Shown here: positions 8,321-17,638 of the stretch, in pieces
Layout: every line of letters starts with the position of its first letter
Position numbering within the stretch: position 1 is the stretch's first letter
Origin: Natronococcus sp. A-GB7
Lineage (GTDB): Archaea > Halobacteriota > Halobacteria > Halobacteriales > Natrialbaceae
Assembly (NCBI RefSeq): GCF_029688865.1
Contig: NZ_JARUKV010000013.1
Coordinates: forward strand, 62,001 to 126,000
DNA length: 64,000 bases
Direction of reading: 5' to 3'
Translations under genes and position numbers: made by a program
The notes under the pieces: generated by a model
The model's input: only the letters and a program-made list of their open reading frames with translations
Told to the model about the DNA's origin: nothing
Databases searched by the model: none

Positions 8321-9502
8321 ATGTCGATCGACTCCGCGATCGTTCTGGCCGCCGGAGAGGGGATCCGGCTCCGACCCCTGACCCAGAACCGTCCGAAACC
8401 GATGCTGCCGGCGGCGACGAAACCGATCCTCGAGCACGTCTTCGACCAGCTCGTCGACGCGGGCGTCTCGGAACTCGTCGTCGTCGTCGGCTACCGGCGC
8501 GAGCGCGTTCAGTCCTACTTCGGCTCGACCTACCGAAACGTTCCGATCAGCTACGTCGTCCAGGAGAAACAGCTCGGAACTGGCCACGCCCTGCTCGCAG
8601 CCGAGTCCGAGGTAACCGGTACCTGTCTGGCGATCAACGGAGACCAGATCGTCGACTCTCGGATCATCGGCGACGTGGTGCGAGCTCACGACTCGAGCGC
8701 CGCCGCGACGGTCGCGTACCTCCATCGGCCGAACGTCCAGTCCTACGGCGGCGTCCTCGTCGAGGACGGACTCGTGACCGATATCGTCGAGAACCCGCAG
8801 GACGGGCGGGACTACCGACTCAACGCGGGCGTCTACGCGCTCGAGCCGGCGGCGTTCGACGGCGTTCGAGCGGCGGACTCGAGAAACGGGGAGCACCTCC
8901 TCGTCGACGGTCTCTCGACGCTCGTCGAAACCGGCGAGATCGTTCGGGGAGTCGCCTCGGAGGGGCTCTGGACCGACGCGACCTACCCCTGGGACCTCCT
9001 CGAGGTCTCCGCCGAACTGTTCGAGGCGGGGTTCGTCAACGGCGATCCGGAGATCGGCGGCCGAGAGGCGACGGTCCACGACGACGCAGTCGTCCGTGGT
9101 CCGGTCGTGATCGATCGGGACTGCGCGATCGGACCCGGGGCCGTCGTCGGTCCCGGCGTCTGCCTCGGCGAGAACGTGACGGTCGGCGCCAACGCCGTCG
9201 TCGAACGGAGCGTCGTCGACGCCGACACCACGATCGGCGCAAACGCGACCGTCGTCGAGTGCGTTACCGGAACCGGCGTCGCGATCGGCCCGGGATCGAC
9301 GATCCCGGGCGGCCCGGGCGACGTCCGCGTCGGCGACACCGTCTACGAGGACGAAGCCCTCGGCGCATTGCTGGCCGACCGCGTTCTCGACCGCGGCGGT
9401 ATCGACTACGTCCCCGGAGCACTCGTCGGGCCCGAAACGGACATCCAGACCGGGACGACGGTCCGCGGAACGCTCGCCGGCGGAACGGAGGTGCGTTCCT
9501 GA
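8321..9502 (+). CDS. Sugar nucleotidyltransferase/acetyltransferase, archaeal GlmU-like
   Basis: A 393-residue two-domain protein. The N-terminal domain (about 1-230) is a nucleotidyltransferase with the signature LAAGEGIRLRPLTQNRPKPM, GTGHAL and a later metal-binding INGDQI. The C-terminal part (about 240-393) is a left-handed beta-helix made of hexapeptide repeats (VVRGPVVIDRDCAIGPGAVV and so on), as in sugar acyltransferases. Archaeal proteins of this build convert glucosamine-1-phosphate to UDP-N-acetylglucosamine or make NDP-sugars. The stop overlaps the glmS start by one base (TGATG), which strongly supports an amino-sugar role. Pure glucose-1-phosphate thymidylyltransferase activity is the alternative. 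Confidence 0.85.
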   Translation: MSIDSAIVLAAGEGIRLRPLTQNRPKPMLPAATKPILEHVFDQLVDAGVSELVVVVGYRRERVQSYFGSTYRNVPISYVVQEKQLGTGHALLAAESEVTGTCLAINGDQIVDSRIIGDVVRAHDSSAAATVAYLHRPNVQSYGGVLVEDGLVTDIVENPQDGRDYRLNAGVYALEPAAFDGVRAADSRNGEHLLVDGLSTLVETGEIVRGVASEGLWTDATYPWDLLEVSAELFEAGFVNGDPEIGGREATVHDDAVVRGPVVIDRDCAIGPGAVVGPGVCLGENVTVGANAVVERSVVDADTTIGANATVVECVTGTGVAIGPGSTIPGGPGDVRVGDTVYEDEALGALLADRVLDRGGIDYVPGALVGPETDIQTGTTVRGTLAGGTEVRS

Positions 9503-11295
9503 TGTGTGGCATCATCGGATACGCGGGTGGACAGGCGGACCGGAACGTCGTCGAGGTGCTCTCGAGCGGACTCTCGAAGCTGGAGTACCGCGGCTACGAT
9601 TCGGCCGGAATCGCGGTCGCTCCGGAGGTGTCGGTCTACAAACGGAAGGGCGAACTCGAGGCCCTCGAGGAGACGCTCCCCGACGGAACCGTCGACGCGC
9701 TGGCGGGAATCGGCCACACTCGCTGGAGCACTCACGGGCCGCCGTCCGACGAGAACGCCCACCCTCACACTGACTGTGAGGGCCGCGTCGCCGTCGTCCA
9801 CAACGGGATCGTCGAGAACTACCGCGAACTTCGCGAGGAACTCGAGGCGGCCGGCCACGTCTTCGACAGCGAGACCGATACCGAGGTCATCCCCCACCTG
9901 ATCGAGACGGCCCTCGAACAGGGTGCCGACGAGGACGCTGCGTTCCGGCAGGCGATCGAGCGCCTCGAAGGGAGCTACGCCGTCGCCGCGGTGTTTCACG
10001 GCCGGGAGGAGGTGTACGCGACGCGCGACCAGTCGCCGCTCGTGCTCGGTATTGACGACGGCTGCGCGCTACTGGCCAGCGACGTTCCGGCCTTCCTCGA
10101 GTACACCGATCAGGTAGTGTACCTCGAGGACGGGCAGTTCGCGACGATCAGACCCAGCGGGATCGAGGTCCGAGACGAGCGAGGGGCGCTCGTCGACGTC
10201 TCGGTCGAAACCGTCGACTGGGATCCCGAGGACGCGGGCAAGAGCGGCTACGACCACTACATGTTGAAGGAGATCTACGAACAGCCCCGGTCGATCCGGG
10301 AGTGTCTCCGCGGACGGCTCCGACCGCTCGAGGGGTCGATCGCGATCGAGGAACTCGACGGCCTGGCGCGGCCGACCGACGTGCAGTTCGTCGCCTGTGG
10401 CACATCTTACCACGCCTCGCTGTACGCCGCGAGACTGTTCCGCGAGCGAGGCGTTCGGGCGACGGCGTTTCTCGCGAGCGAGTACGACGTCGAGCGGCTC
10501 CCGCTCGACGACCGAACGCTGGTCGTCGGCGTCACTCAGAGCGGCGAAACCGCCGACACCCTGCGCGCGCTCCGGACCGCGAGCGGAGTCGGTGCGCAAA
10601 CGCTCGCCGTCACGAACGTCGTCGGCAGCTCGGCCGCACGGGAGGCTGATCACGCGATGTACATCCGCGCGGGACCGGAGATCGGCGTCGCCGCGACGAA
10701 GACGTTTACCTCCCAGCAGGTCGCCCTGGCGACGCTCTCGAGCGCGCTCACCGACGACTGTTCGCGGCAGTTCGTCGAGGCGCTGCGCGAGCTTCCCGAC
10801 GGGATCCAGTCGGTCCTCGATACCTCGAACGCGCGAGCCGTCGCCGAGGAGTACGTCGGCGCCGACGCCTACTTCTTTATCGGCCGGGGGTACGAGGCGC
10901 CCGTCGCCCTCGAGGGCGCCCTGAAGATGAAGGAGATCACGTACGAGCACGCGGAGGGGTTCGCGGCTGGCGAACTCAAACACGGACCGCTCGCGCTCGT
11001 GAGCGAGGCGACGCCGGTGATCGCGCTGGTCAACGGCCGGAAGAACACCGATCGGATGCTCGGCAACGTCACGGAGGTCGAGGCTCGAGGGGCGCCGATC
11101 GTCGCGGTGACGGACGATCCGGATGCGGTCGCGGGCCACGCCGATCACGTCCTTCGGGTCCCCGAGACCCACTGGCGGTTCTACCCGATCCTGGCGAACG
11201 TCCAGTTGCAACTGCTCGCCTACTGGGTCGCCAACCGACTGGGCCGATCGATCGACAGACCGCGCAACCTCGCGAAGAGCGTCACCGTCGAGTGA
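9502..11295 (+). CDS. glmS: Glutamine--fructose-6-phosphate aminotransferase
   Basis: A 597-residue enzyme making glucosamine-6-phosphate from fructose-6-phosphate and glutamine, the entry step to UDP-GlcNAc. MCGIIGY places the catalytic Cys at residue 2 of the glutaminase domain; GIGHTRWSTHG and HNGIVENY are glutaminase motifs. Two SIS domains follow: FVACGTSYHASLYA, VVGVTQSGETADT and then FFIGRGYEAPVALEGALKMKEI. It ends with the family-typical RPRNLAKSVTVE. An open frame continues over 400 codons upstream of this ATG, but that part is an arginine-rich shadow of the glmU-like gene. The stop is followed at once by an 80-bp palindrome (11295-11375). Confidence 0.97.
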   Translation: MCGIIGYAGGQADRNVVEVLSSGLSKLEYRGYDSAGIAVAPEVSVYKRKGELEALEETLPDGTVDALAGIGHTRWSTHGPPSDENAHPHTDCEGRVAVVHNGIVENYRELREELEAAGHVFDSETDTEVIPHLIETALEQGADEDAAFRQAIERLEGSYAVAAVFHGREEVYATRDQSPLVLGIDDGCALLASDVPAFLEYTDQVVYLEDGQFATIRPSGIEVRDERGALVDVSVETVDWDPEDAGKSGYDHYMLKEIYEQPRSIRECLRGRLRPLEGSIAIEELDGLARPTDVQFVACGTSYHASLYAARLFRERGVRATAFLASEYDVERLPLDDRTLVVGVTQSGETADTLRALRTASGVGAQTLAVTNVVGSSAAREADHAMYIRAGPEIGVAATKTFTSQQVALATLSSALTDDCSRQFVEALRELPDGIQSVLDTSNARAVAEEYVGADAYFFIGRGYEAPVALEGALKMKEITYEHAEGFAAGELKHGPLALVSEATPVIALVNGRKNTDRMLGNVTEVEARGAPIVAVTDDPDAVAGHADHVLRVPETHWRFYPILANVQLQLLAYWVANRLGRSIDRPRNLAKSVTVE

Positions 11296-11375
11296 TACGG
11301 TTTGCTGTACCGAGTTGCCGGTGGGACCGCAGGCCGGATCGCGGTCCCTCCGGAACTGGCGTCCAGCAGACAGTA
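11295..11375. repeat. Two-level palindromic element, copy 1
   Basis: The element begins at the glmS stop codon (TGATACGG). The inner arms CCGGTGGGACCGC and GCGGTCCCTCCGG differ by one base from perfect complementarity across a 10-base loop. The outer arms pair TACGGTTTGCTGTAC with CAGCAGACAGTAT. It fills nearly the whole gap between the convergent glmS and PQQ-repeat genes and may serve as a bidirectional terminator. The other copies are at 26179, 42616 and 53039. Confidence 0.75.
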
Positions 11376-11387
11376 TGAGAACTCGAG

Positions 11388-13208
11388 CTACTCGCGGTCG
11401 TCTTCCTCGACGCTCGCGCGTCGGCGCAGCCACTCGAGGCCGAGCGCGCCGCCGGCGATCCCGGCGCCGGCCGTAAAGCCGGGCATTCCCTCGGTGTCGT
11501 CGTCCTCGTCGACGGGGTCACCGTCGTCCGGCTCATCGACTTCGTCGCCGTCCCGGCTACTCGCGGAGCTGTTCTCCTCGGTTTCTCGAGTTCCGTCGTC
11601 GTCCGAGCCGTCGGCCGTCACGTCGTCATCGCCAGTGGTCGTGTCGTCCGTCGCTCCGGCATCGGTTTCGTCGCTGCCCGTCGTTCCGTCGTCGGTGTCC
11701 TCGGAGTCAACAGTGGCGTTCCCGTCGGCGTCGCCGTCCGTCTCCTCACCGGTGTAGCCGTCGTCGGTTTCGGAGCTATCGTCGCCGTTACCGTCCGCTA
11801 TCTCCTCGGGGTCATCGCTCTCCGAGTCAGCAGCCCCATCGTCGCCGTCCGAACCGTCGCTTCCGTCCCCGTCGGAGCCGGCCTCGCCGTCACCGTCGTC
11901 GCTCTCGGACTCGTCTGCGGAATCGTTTCCGTCGTCGCTGGCGGGCTCCTCGGATTCCTCGTCCTCGCCGCCCGATCCGGAGCGGACGGCCACCAGCCGC
12001 TCGTCACCTGCATCCTCGCTTGCTGCGACGTAGACGGTGTCCTCGCTGGCGGCGTACCAGTCCGAGAGATCGCCGATATCGAGGTCGTCGTGGGTGAACG
12101 TCCACTGCTCGGTACCGTCCTCGAGGTCGAACCCGTACAGCGCGTTCACGTGGTCGTCGCCCGGATAGTAGGGGACGATGACGGTCTCGCCGACGATCAC
12201 CGGAAGACGCCAGGCGTCCGTCCCGCCCCCCTCGCTCCAGTTCTCGCCTGCTCCGTGGTCGGCGCTCTCGAAACCGTGTCGACCCGCCGTTACACGCGTC
12301 CCGTCGGTCATCGCGGGCGGGAACCTGAACGTGAGCCGCTCGACTTCCGCTCCGGTCTCGGCGTCGAGTACCGGATAGGTGTCGCCGTCGGCGATCGAGC
12401 CGGTGTAGACCCTGTCGGCGGTCGCCATCACGTAGCCGTGGGGATCCCACCGCCACTGCTCCCAGTAGGTCCACCGGGTTTCGCCGGTTTCCGCATCGAG
12501 CGCAGCGAAGCCCGCGGTGCCGTCGGCGCCGGTTCCGTCGCCGACTGCCGCGTATATCGACCCGTTCGCGACCGCGAGGGGGACGGCCGCGAACGAAACT
12601 GTCGCGTCGTCGATCTCGGGCGTTCCGGTCTCGGCCTCTCGCTCGAGGGCGACCGACTCGCGGCGCCACTCGACGTCGCCGTCGGCCGCGTCGACCGCGA
12701 GCAGTTCCCCGTCGGCGACGAGGTAGACGGTTCCGTCGGCGACCGTCGGGGACGTCGACTCCCCGCCCTCGAGGTCGGCCGTCCACCGCACCTCGCCGCT
12801 GTCGGCGTCCAGGGCCGTGAGTTCCTCGCCACCGACGTAAACCGTGTCGTCCGCGACGGCCGGCGTGCCGTCGGCGCCGAGCCCCTCCGCGGTCCAGGCT
12901 ACCGATCCCTCGCTATCGTCGAGCGCGTGGACGCCCGCCCCGGTTCGGAGGTAGACCGTCCCGTCAACGGCCGCGAGGTCGCCCGCCCGGCCGTACGTCC
13001 ACGCTACCGTCTCGGGTTCGGCGAATGCACCGTTCGCTGGCACGAACGCGGTGTTTCCCGCGTTCCCGCGGTAGGACGACCACCCGTCCGCTTCCGCAGC
13101 CGTCGTCCCCTCGAACTCCGTCTCGGCCGTTCCGGCGGAGGCCAACACGCCTCCCGCCGCGAGCGCTACACCGGTCGACAGCACCGATCGACGACGCCAG
13201 TTTGCCAT
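11388..13208 (-). CDS. Tat-exported PQQ-type beta-propeller with PGF-CTERM-like tail
   Basis: A 606-residue extracellular protein. Residues 1-33 form a Tat signal (NWRRRSVLSTGVALAAGG). About 45-400 contain repeated PQQ-like propeller blades (AAVDGTVYLRTGAGVHALD, DGTVYLVADGELLAVDAADG, and others). About 410-575 is a low-complexity Asp/Glu/Ser/Gly/Thr linker. The C-terminus PGFTAGAGIAGGALGLEW followed by RRR has the PGF, hydrophobic and basic layout of archaeosortase substrates, so the protein is probably lipid-anchored at the cell surface. GGAGG lies just before the ATG. PQQ-like blades here need not bind PQQ; such proteins often act in outer-surface assembly or sugar oxidation. Confidence 0.85.
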   Translation of the reverse strand: MANWRRRSVLSTGVALAAGGVLASAGTAETEFEGTTAAEADGWSSYRGNAGNTAFVPANGAFAEPETVAWTYGRAGDLAAVDGTVYLRTGAGVHALDDSEGSVAWTAEGLGADGTPAVADDTVYVGGEELTALDADSGEVRWTADLEGGESTSPTVADGTVYLVADGELLAVDAADGDVEWRRESVALEREAETGTPEIDDATVSFAAVPLAVANGSIYAAVGDGTGADGTAGFAALDAETGETRWTYWEQWRWDPHGYVMATADRVYTGSIADGDTYPVLDAETGAEVERLTFRFPPAMTDGTRVTAGRHGFESADHGAGENWSEGGGTDAWRLPVIVGETVIVPYYPGDDHVNALYGFDLEDGTEQWTFTHDDLDIGDLSDWYAASEDTVYVAASEDAGDERLVAVRSGSGGEDEESEEPASDDGNDSADESESDDGDGEAGSDGDGSDGSDGDDGAADSESDDPEEIADGNGDDSSETDDGYTGEETDGDADGNATVDSEDTDDGTTGSDETDAGATDDTTTGDDDVTADGSDDDGTRETEENSSASSRDGDEVDEPDDGDPVDEDDDTEGMPGFTAGAGIAGGALGLEWLRRRASVEEDDRE

Positions 13209-13460
13209 ACACGCCCTCCCGTCGAGACGACTATTGCTATCAGGTTGCTACGGGAGAACTTATTCTATGCACAACAGTTGCGCACAATTGTATCTAGAAT
13301 AAGCCCATCAATATATACTCGAACAGCGCGGATCGAACTATCCGGGTCGGTGGAGGCTCTTCGACCCCGAATCGCCATAGTAACCACCAAATAATCGATC
13401 GAAAAAAGTACGAATCGCGCCCGGCGATTCCGGAGCGCTATCACCGACACCGATGCCCGA

Positions 13461-14198
13461 TCAATCGTCGAAGCGTCGAGCGACCGCCTCGCGGACACGC
13501 TCGAGCACGGCCGGATCTGTACTCGGTCGCCCGACGCTGACAGCGTCGGCCCCGTAGTCGGCGTACTCCCGGACCGCCTCGTCGTCGCGGACGCCGTTGT
13601 TCGCGATCACGTACAGGTCGGTCGCCGCGACGACCTCGGCGATCACCGACTCGGTGTCCATCGTATCGACGTGGACGAACGACGCGCCCACGCCCTCGAG
13701 TTCGGCGGCGAGCGCGGGCAGGTCGACGCCCGGAACCTCTGCGCGGACCTTGACCCCGACGACCGCGCCCGTCTCGGTCGCGCGAGCGACGTACTCGTGG
13801 AGGCGTTCGGTATCCCGCAGCAGCGTCTCGCCGCAGCCGACGGCACAGAGCTCGTCCTGACGGCAGTGGGCGTTGATCTCGAGGACAGCCCCCCGATCCC
13901 GACAGACCCGCGCCGCGTCGACGACCGGTTCGGGAGTCGCGCTGCGGACGTTGAATCCCGGACGGATCGGAACGTCCTCGAGGGCGGCCAACTCGTGATC
14001 GATGAACGCGAGGGGGTCCTCGGGGAGGAACTCGGTCCGATCGCGGTCGCGGACCATCTCGCGGGCCGCAGCTCTCGACTCCGCGTCGAGCGCGATCCCG
14101 CCGAGGAACGCGGCGCCCGCGTAGTCGGCGCCGGCGCGGGCCCAGTCGGCGTCGGCCTCCCCGCTGAGACTCGCCAGCGCGAGCGGTGGCTCGAACAT
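13461..14198 (-). CDS. Dihydrouridine-synthase-like FMN TIM barrel
   Basis: A 245-residue protein with Dus-type landmarks in order: a strand ending FNVRSATPE, VLEINAHCRQDELC with a Cys where Dus enzymes have the catalytic NxGCP Cys, GVKVRAE (phosphate-binding Lys-Val-Arg), FVHVDTMD, LYVIANNGVRD and ADAVSVGRPS (C-terminal phosphate-binding loop). Dus enzymes reduce uridine to dihydrouridine in the tRNA D-loop using FMN. It is shorter than bacterial Dus proteins (about 320 residues) and lacks their helical RNA-binding tail, so another flavoenzyme role is possible. It starts 1 base after the cofD stop and is co-transcribed with it. Confidence 0.7.
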   Translation of the reverse strand: MFEPPLALASLSGEADADWARAGADYAGAAFLGGIALDAESRAAAREMVRDRDRTEFLPEDPLAFIDHELAALEDVPIRPGFNVRSATPEPVVDAARVCRDRGAVLEINAHCRQDELCAVGCGETLLRDTERLHEYVARATETGAVVGVKVRAEVPGVDLPALAAELEGVGASFVHVDTMDTESVIAEVVAATDLYVIANNGVRDDEAVREYADYGADAVSVGRPSTDPAVLERVREAVARRFDD

Positions 14199-14199
14199 C

Positions 14200-15192
14200 T
14201 CAGCGCACCCGCTCGAGGGCGTCCTCGACCGCGCCGATGACGCGCTCGGCGTCGGCCGGGTCGTCGGTTCGGATGTCGGTTCGGACCGTCGGCGCCTCGA
14301 GGCTCGTCCCGTCGTCCGCGTCGAGTACGAACGCGTCGGCGAAGGGGTAGGCCTCGGGAAGCCCCGCCGTCCCGGGTTCGTAGCCGACCGCATCCATCAG
14401 CTCCGCGGCGGGCCCCGAGAACGCCTCGTCGCCGAGGAAGGGGGAGACGGCGACGACGGTCGTCTCCACGAGCGCGTCGGCGATCCCCGGCACGGCGAGC
14501 ATCGGACCGATGCTGGTGATTGGGTTGGAGGGTCCGAGGACGACGGGCTCGGACAGGGCCTCGAGCACGCCCGGTGCGGGTTCTGCCGTTTCGGCGCCGC
14601 GGAACTCGACGTCTTCGACGGTCGGTTCCCCGCGCTCGGCGACCCAGTACTCCTGGAAGTGCATCGGGCCGTCGGGGGTGTGGACAATGCTCGCGACGGG
14701 GTCGTCGCTCATCGGCAACAGGTCGATCTCGAGATCGAACGCCTCGCCGAGCTTGCGGGTCGCCTCGCTCAGCGAGCGTCCCTGATCGATGAGACTCGTC
14801 CGCGTGATGTGGACCGCACGGTCGCGGTCGCCGATCGTCATGAACTCCGCGACCCCCGAGAAGCGCCGCCAGTTCGCGAGCTCCCGACCCGCGGTCTGTC
14901 GGGCGGCGGCGAGGTACTGCGGTCCCGTCGGCAGCTCCGCGGCGTCGGCGATCGCCATCAGTTCGGCGTTCGTCTCGTGGCTGTCGTCCGCGATTCCCCA
15001 CCACGTCTCGCGGTCGAGGACGTTCCCGCCCTGGAAGAGGACGGTGTCGACGTCCGGCGAGACGAACAGCCCGCCGAGTTCTATGTCGTCACCGGTGTTG
15101 GCGACGACCGTCGTCTCCGACGGCGAGAACGCGGCCTCGAGGCCGTCGAGCAGCTTCGGCGTCCCGGTGCCCCCGGAGAGAAACGTAACCAT
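14200..15192 (-). CDS. cofD: 2-phospho-L-lactate transferase
   Basis: A 330-residue enzyme of coenzyme F420 biosynthesis that transfers the phospholactyl (or phosphoenolpyruvyl) group from its GDP-activated form to the deazaflavin Fo. Family motifs are clear: [17 protein letters not shown] at the N-terminus, [24 protein letters not shown]-like [26 protein letters not shown], and [21 protein letters not shown]. The length matches the family. The next gene follows after a 1-base gap. The presence of cofD shows that this organism makes F420. Confidence 0.95.
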   Translation of the reverse strand: MVTFLSGGTGTPKLLDGLEAAFSPSETTVVANTGDDIELGGLFVSPDVDTVLFQGGNVLDRETWWGIADDSHETNAELMAIADAAELPTGPQYLAAARQTAGRELANWRRFSGVAEFMTIGDRDRAVHITRTSLIDQGRSLSEATRKLGEAFDLEIDLLPMSDDPVASIVHTPDGPMHFQEYWVAERGEPTVEDVEFRGAETAEPAPGVLEALSEPVVLGPSNPITSIGPMLAVPGIADALVETTVVAVSPFLGDEAFSGPAAELMDAVGYEPGTAGLPEAYPFADAFVLDADDGTSLEAPTVRTDIRTDDPADAERVIGAVEDALERVR

Positions 15193-15442
15193 ACGCGAGT
15201 CTCTCGAGCGAGGGCGTCTAATGCGTTGCGACCCTGCGCGACCAAGGGTGTGAGGAAACCATCAAACAGCTCATAGATTCCAGCTGCGAGAACGGTACGT
15301 ACAGGGCAAGTAGGTAACGGCGTAGCAATTGATCCCTCCGATGGCTGTCAAGAGGAGGCTGCTGAATATAGAGGATAAGTTCAGCACAACGACTGGACTA
15401 ATCACCCGATCTGTATTCGGGTGTTCCGGTGACTGAAGCTGC

Positions 15443-15784
15443 TTATCGAGCGTTAGCTTTCGCCTCTTCAAAAAATAGATACAGTGCGATCACGGTAAGC
15501 CCGGTGCTGAGAATCCCGGTAGCAATCCCGAAAGCTAGGAACCGCATACCGTCAAGAAACCAGATAATGCCTAGAGCCACGATGTGGAGAACCCCCAGGA
15601 GGTACAGAATCGGGTTCCAAAATCGAGTCATGAACAACACGACACCGAGGAGAAAACTGGCACCGATAACAAAAAACGGCGATTGACTCTCCGTATACCC
15701 GATATAGATATTTATCGCTGCAACGCATACCGACAGTAACAGTCCCGTCCAGTGAAGCCAGTTCCACGAGGAAACATCCGCCAT
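15443..15784 (-). CDS. Small four-helix membrane protein
   Basis: A 113-residue protein with four hydrophobic segments (around residues 10-28, 35-50, 58-75 and 83-103) and very few charged residues until the Lys/Glu-rich end (FEEAKANAR). I recognise no family. An in-frame ATG 9 codons upstream is possible. It lies in a patch visibly less GC-rich than the flanks. Function unknown. Confidence 0.55.
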   Translation of the reverse strand: MADVSSWNWLHWTGLLLSVCVAAINIYIGYTESQSPFFVIGASFLLGVVLFMTRFWNPILYLLGVLHIVALGIIWFLDGMRFLAFGIATGILSTGLTVIALYLFFEEAKANAR

Positions 15785-16094
15785 TACTCCATTGAACTCG
15801 GTATCGTGCATATTCGAAATCTATGCCGGCTATGATAAGTGACTGTGGAATTCCGGTTTTGAGCGGTTCCTGAGTTATTAGTGAGTTTCCTCCGATCACT
15901 CTGAGCTAACCCCTCCTGAACGAGACTCTGTGCGAGATACGCACCGTGTATCAGCGAGCCCGCTAAAACCAATTTCCGACTGAGAATTTCAGCAAGGCCG
16001 CTTATTTCGTCCACCCAAGTCGAAGCTAACCGATTCACGCGGAGCTGAAAGTAACACTACGACAGATATTATACACAATGCTGTAGGGGTCGGA
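15785..16094. other. Intergenic region, nothing recognised
   Basis: About 310 bases of mixed composition between two leftward genes. The short frames here have no family resemblance, and no strong hairpin or TATA box stands out. Confidence 0.4.
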
Positions 16095-16601
16095 TCAGAG
16101 TGAGGTCTCATAAACGTACTCCTCGACGTCCGGTTTGAGATTGCTACTCTGGGTTCCGATCCGTTCGAAGCCGGCCGATTCGTAGAACGAGACGGCCACC
16201 TCGTTGCCCGCGAGGACGGCAAGATACAGCCGATCGTACTCCCCGCGGAGGGAGTCTTGTATGCGCGTAAGGAGCGACATGCCGATCCCCTCGCCCCATC
16301 GGTCAGGACGAACGTAGATCCGGTTCAGCGACGCGACCGATGGGCGCTCGCGGTGCGGACCGGCATGCGCGAAGCCGACGGGTTCGTTCGCTTCCTCGGC
16401 GATCAAGAAGACGGCGTCCTCACGGGTACATGCCTCAGTAATCGATGCCCTGAGGTCCTCGAGTGCGTACCACTGGTCGATCGTCTCTGTGACGATCTCG
16501 GCTCCGAGAATCGAGTCGTAGGCGGCGTGCCAACTCTTACGAGCGATTTCCTGGATTGCCGTCGCGTCGTCTGGGACTGCACATCGAATGTTCGGAGACA
16601 C
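16095..16601 (-). CDS. GNAT family N-acetyltransferase (RimI-like)
   Basis: A 168-residue acetyl-CoA-dependent acetyltransferase. IRCAVPDDATAIQEIA is the typical first beta-strand and helix. IYVRPDRWGEGIGMSLL holds the pyrophosphate-binding loop R-x-x-G-x-G. LAVLAGNEVAVSFYESAGFERIG is the conserved B-motif end. The start is GTG. The substrate, protein N-terminus or small molecule, cannot be told. It stands alone in a low-GC patch, with no operon partner. Confidence 0.85.
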   Translation of the reverse strand: MSPNIRCAVPDDATAIQEIARKSWHAAYDSILGAEIVTETIDQWYALEDLRASITEACTREDAVFLIAEEANEPVGFAHAGPHRERPSVASLNRIYVRPDRWGEGIGMSLLTRIQDSLRGEYDRLYLAVLAGNEVAVSFYESAGFERIGTQSSNLKPDVEEYVYETSL

Positions 16602-16892
16602 GTCCCTTTGTTTGAGATCCTGGCGATAAGCTATTTCTCTACTTCACTGATTGGTCATCAGGATTATCGAAAGACTCCTCATCGCTAAGTGGGTGATCAC
16701 TGGTAGCTATCTGGAGAGGCGCATTCCTTGGTAGCCGCCCTTCCATTTGTGCTACACTCGCGCTCTGTATCTTGCGCGCTTCGCTCGACCTATTCAGTAG
16801 TTGGCAGAAATCGTATGCAAGATACGGAGGATTGATGCAGCAGAGTGGTCGCAATGTTCGATCAATACCAGATAAAGCGGTTGTTTGAGACG

Positions 16893-17354
16893 TCACAGTT
16901 CCGTTATTGTCTCTTTGCGACCGGTGAGGGTCTCTGGAACGAGTCGGTAGAACGAAAAGCTGATATCTTTGGGTGGATCACCGAATATATCCACAAACGG
17001 AATCGTGACTCCTTCGAGCCCTGAGAGCGCTTCCGTGGCAGTTTCGGCACCTGTCGTCGGTTCTAGAGAGCCTTGTGCGACGATGCTAACGTAGCCACCG
17101 ATTTCTCCATCATCACCGTAGGTGACGAACGTCACAGATCTCTCTTCCAGGTTACCTTTCTGTTGGGGCGGGAGATCTGCAACCCGGAAAAAGAAGGCAG
17201 TCTGGTCGGCGTTGTATCCAAACGAAACGGGGACGCTGTGTGGTGGCTCGTCGGCTGGTGTCGACAACGAGAGAACTCCGGTATCGACACGAGCTAAGAA
17301 CCCGTCTATCTCCGACTCGCTCAGCTGATTCTCCTCTGGACCATTACCAACCAT
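16893..17354 (-). CDS. Pyridoxamine-phosphate-oxidase-like flavin-binding protein
   Basis: A 153-residue split-barrel protein of the PNPOx-like superfamily common in haloarchaea. The pattern IDGFLARVDTGVLSLSTPAD followed by PHSVPVSFGYNADQ matches the start of such FMN- or F420-binding barrels; FRVADLPPQQKGNLEE and YGDDGEIGGYVSIVAQG fit later strands. The ATG at 17354 is preferred over one nine codons earlier because it gives the usual N-terminus length. The cofactor and substrate are unknown. Confidence 0.75.
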   Translation of the reverse strand: MVGNGPEENQLSESEIDGFLARVDTGVLSLSTPADEPPHSVPVSFGYNADQTAFFFRVADLPPQQKGNLEERSVTFVTYGDDGEIGGYVSIVAQGSLEPTTGAETATEALSGLEGVTIPFVDIFGDPPKDISFSFYRLVPETLTGRKETITEL

Positions 17355-17638
17355 ACGCCTATGTAGATGATCGAATACCAAAAGGTAGAGGGTAGTATGT
17401 AGGAGTAGTCTCGATGATGGGCTGAACCCCCTATACTCCTTTCCGTCATCGACGGAACTGAGATCGCGCGTATTCTGCCCCCGGATCGTGCAAGATTCGC
17501 GCTATGTATTCACCACGGCTTTGTCAAAAACTCAGATACCTAACGAATTCAATCGCGTTAGATTCGCACTGCAGATGTATCGCCGGCTGTTCCTTTCACA
17601 CGCATACTGAGGCTGAGTCATCGAAATCGAGAGCGCCG

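Noticed and set aside
8092-9501. N-terminal extension of GlmS by about 470 codons
   Set aside because: The extension is Arg-rich shadow of the glmU-like gene, and GlmS needs Cys immediately after the initiator Met at 9502.
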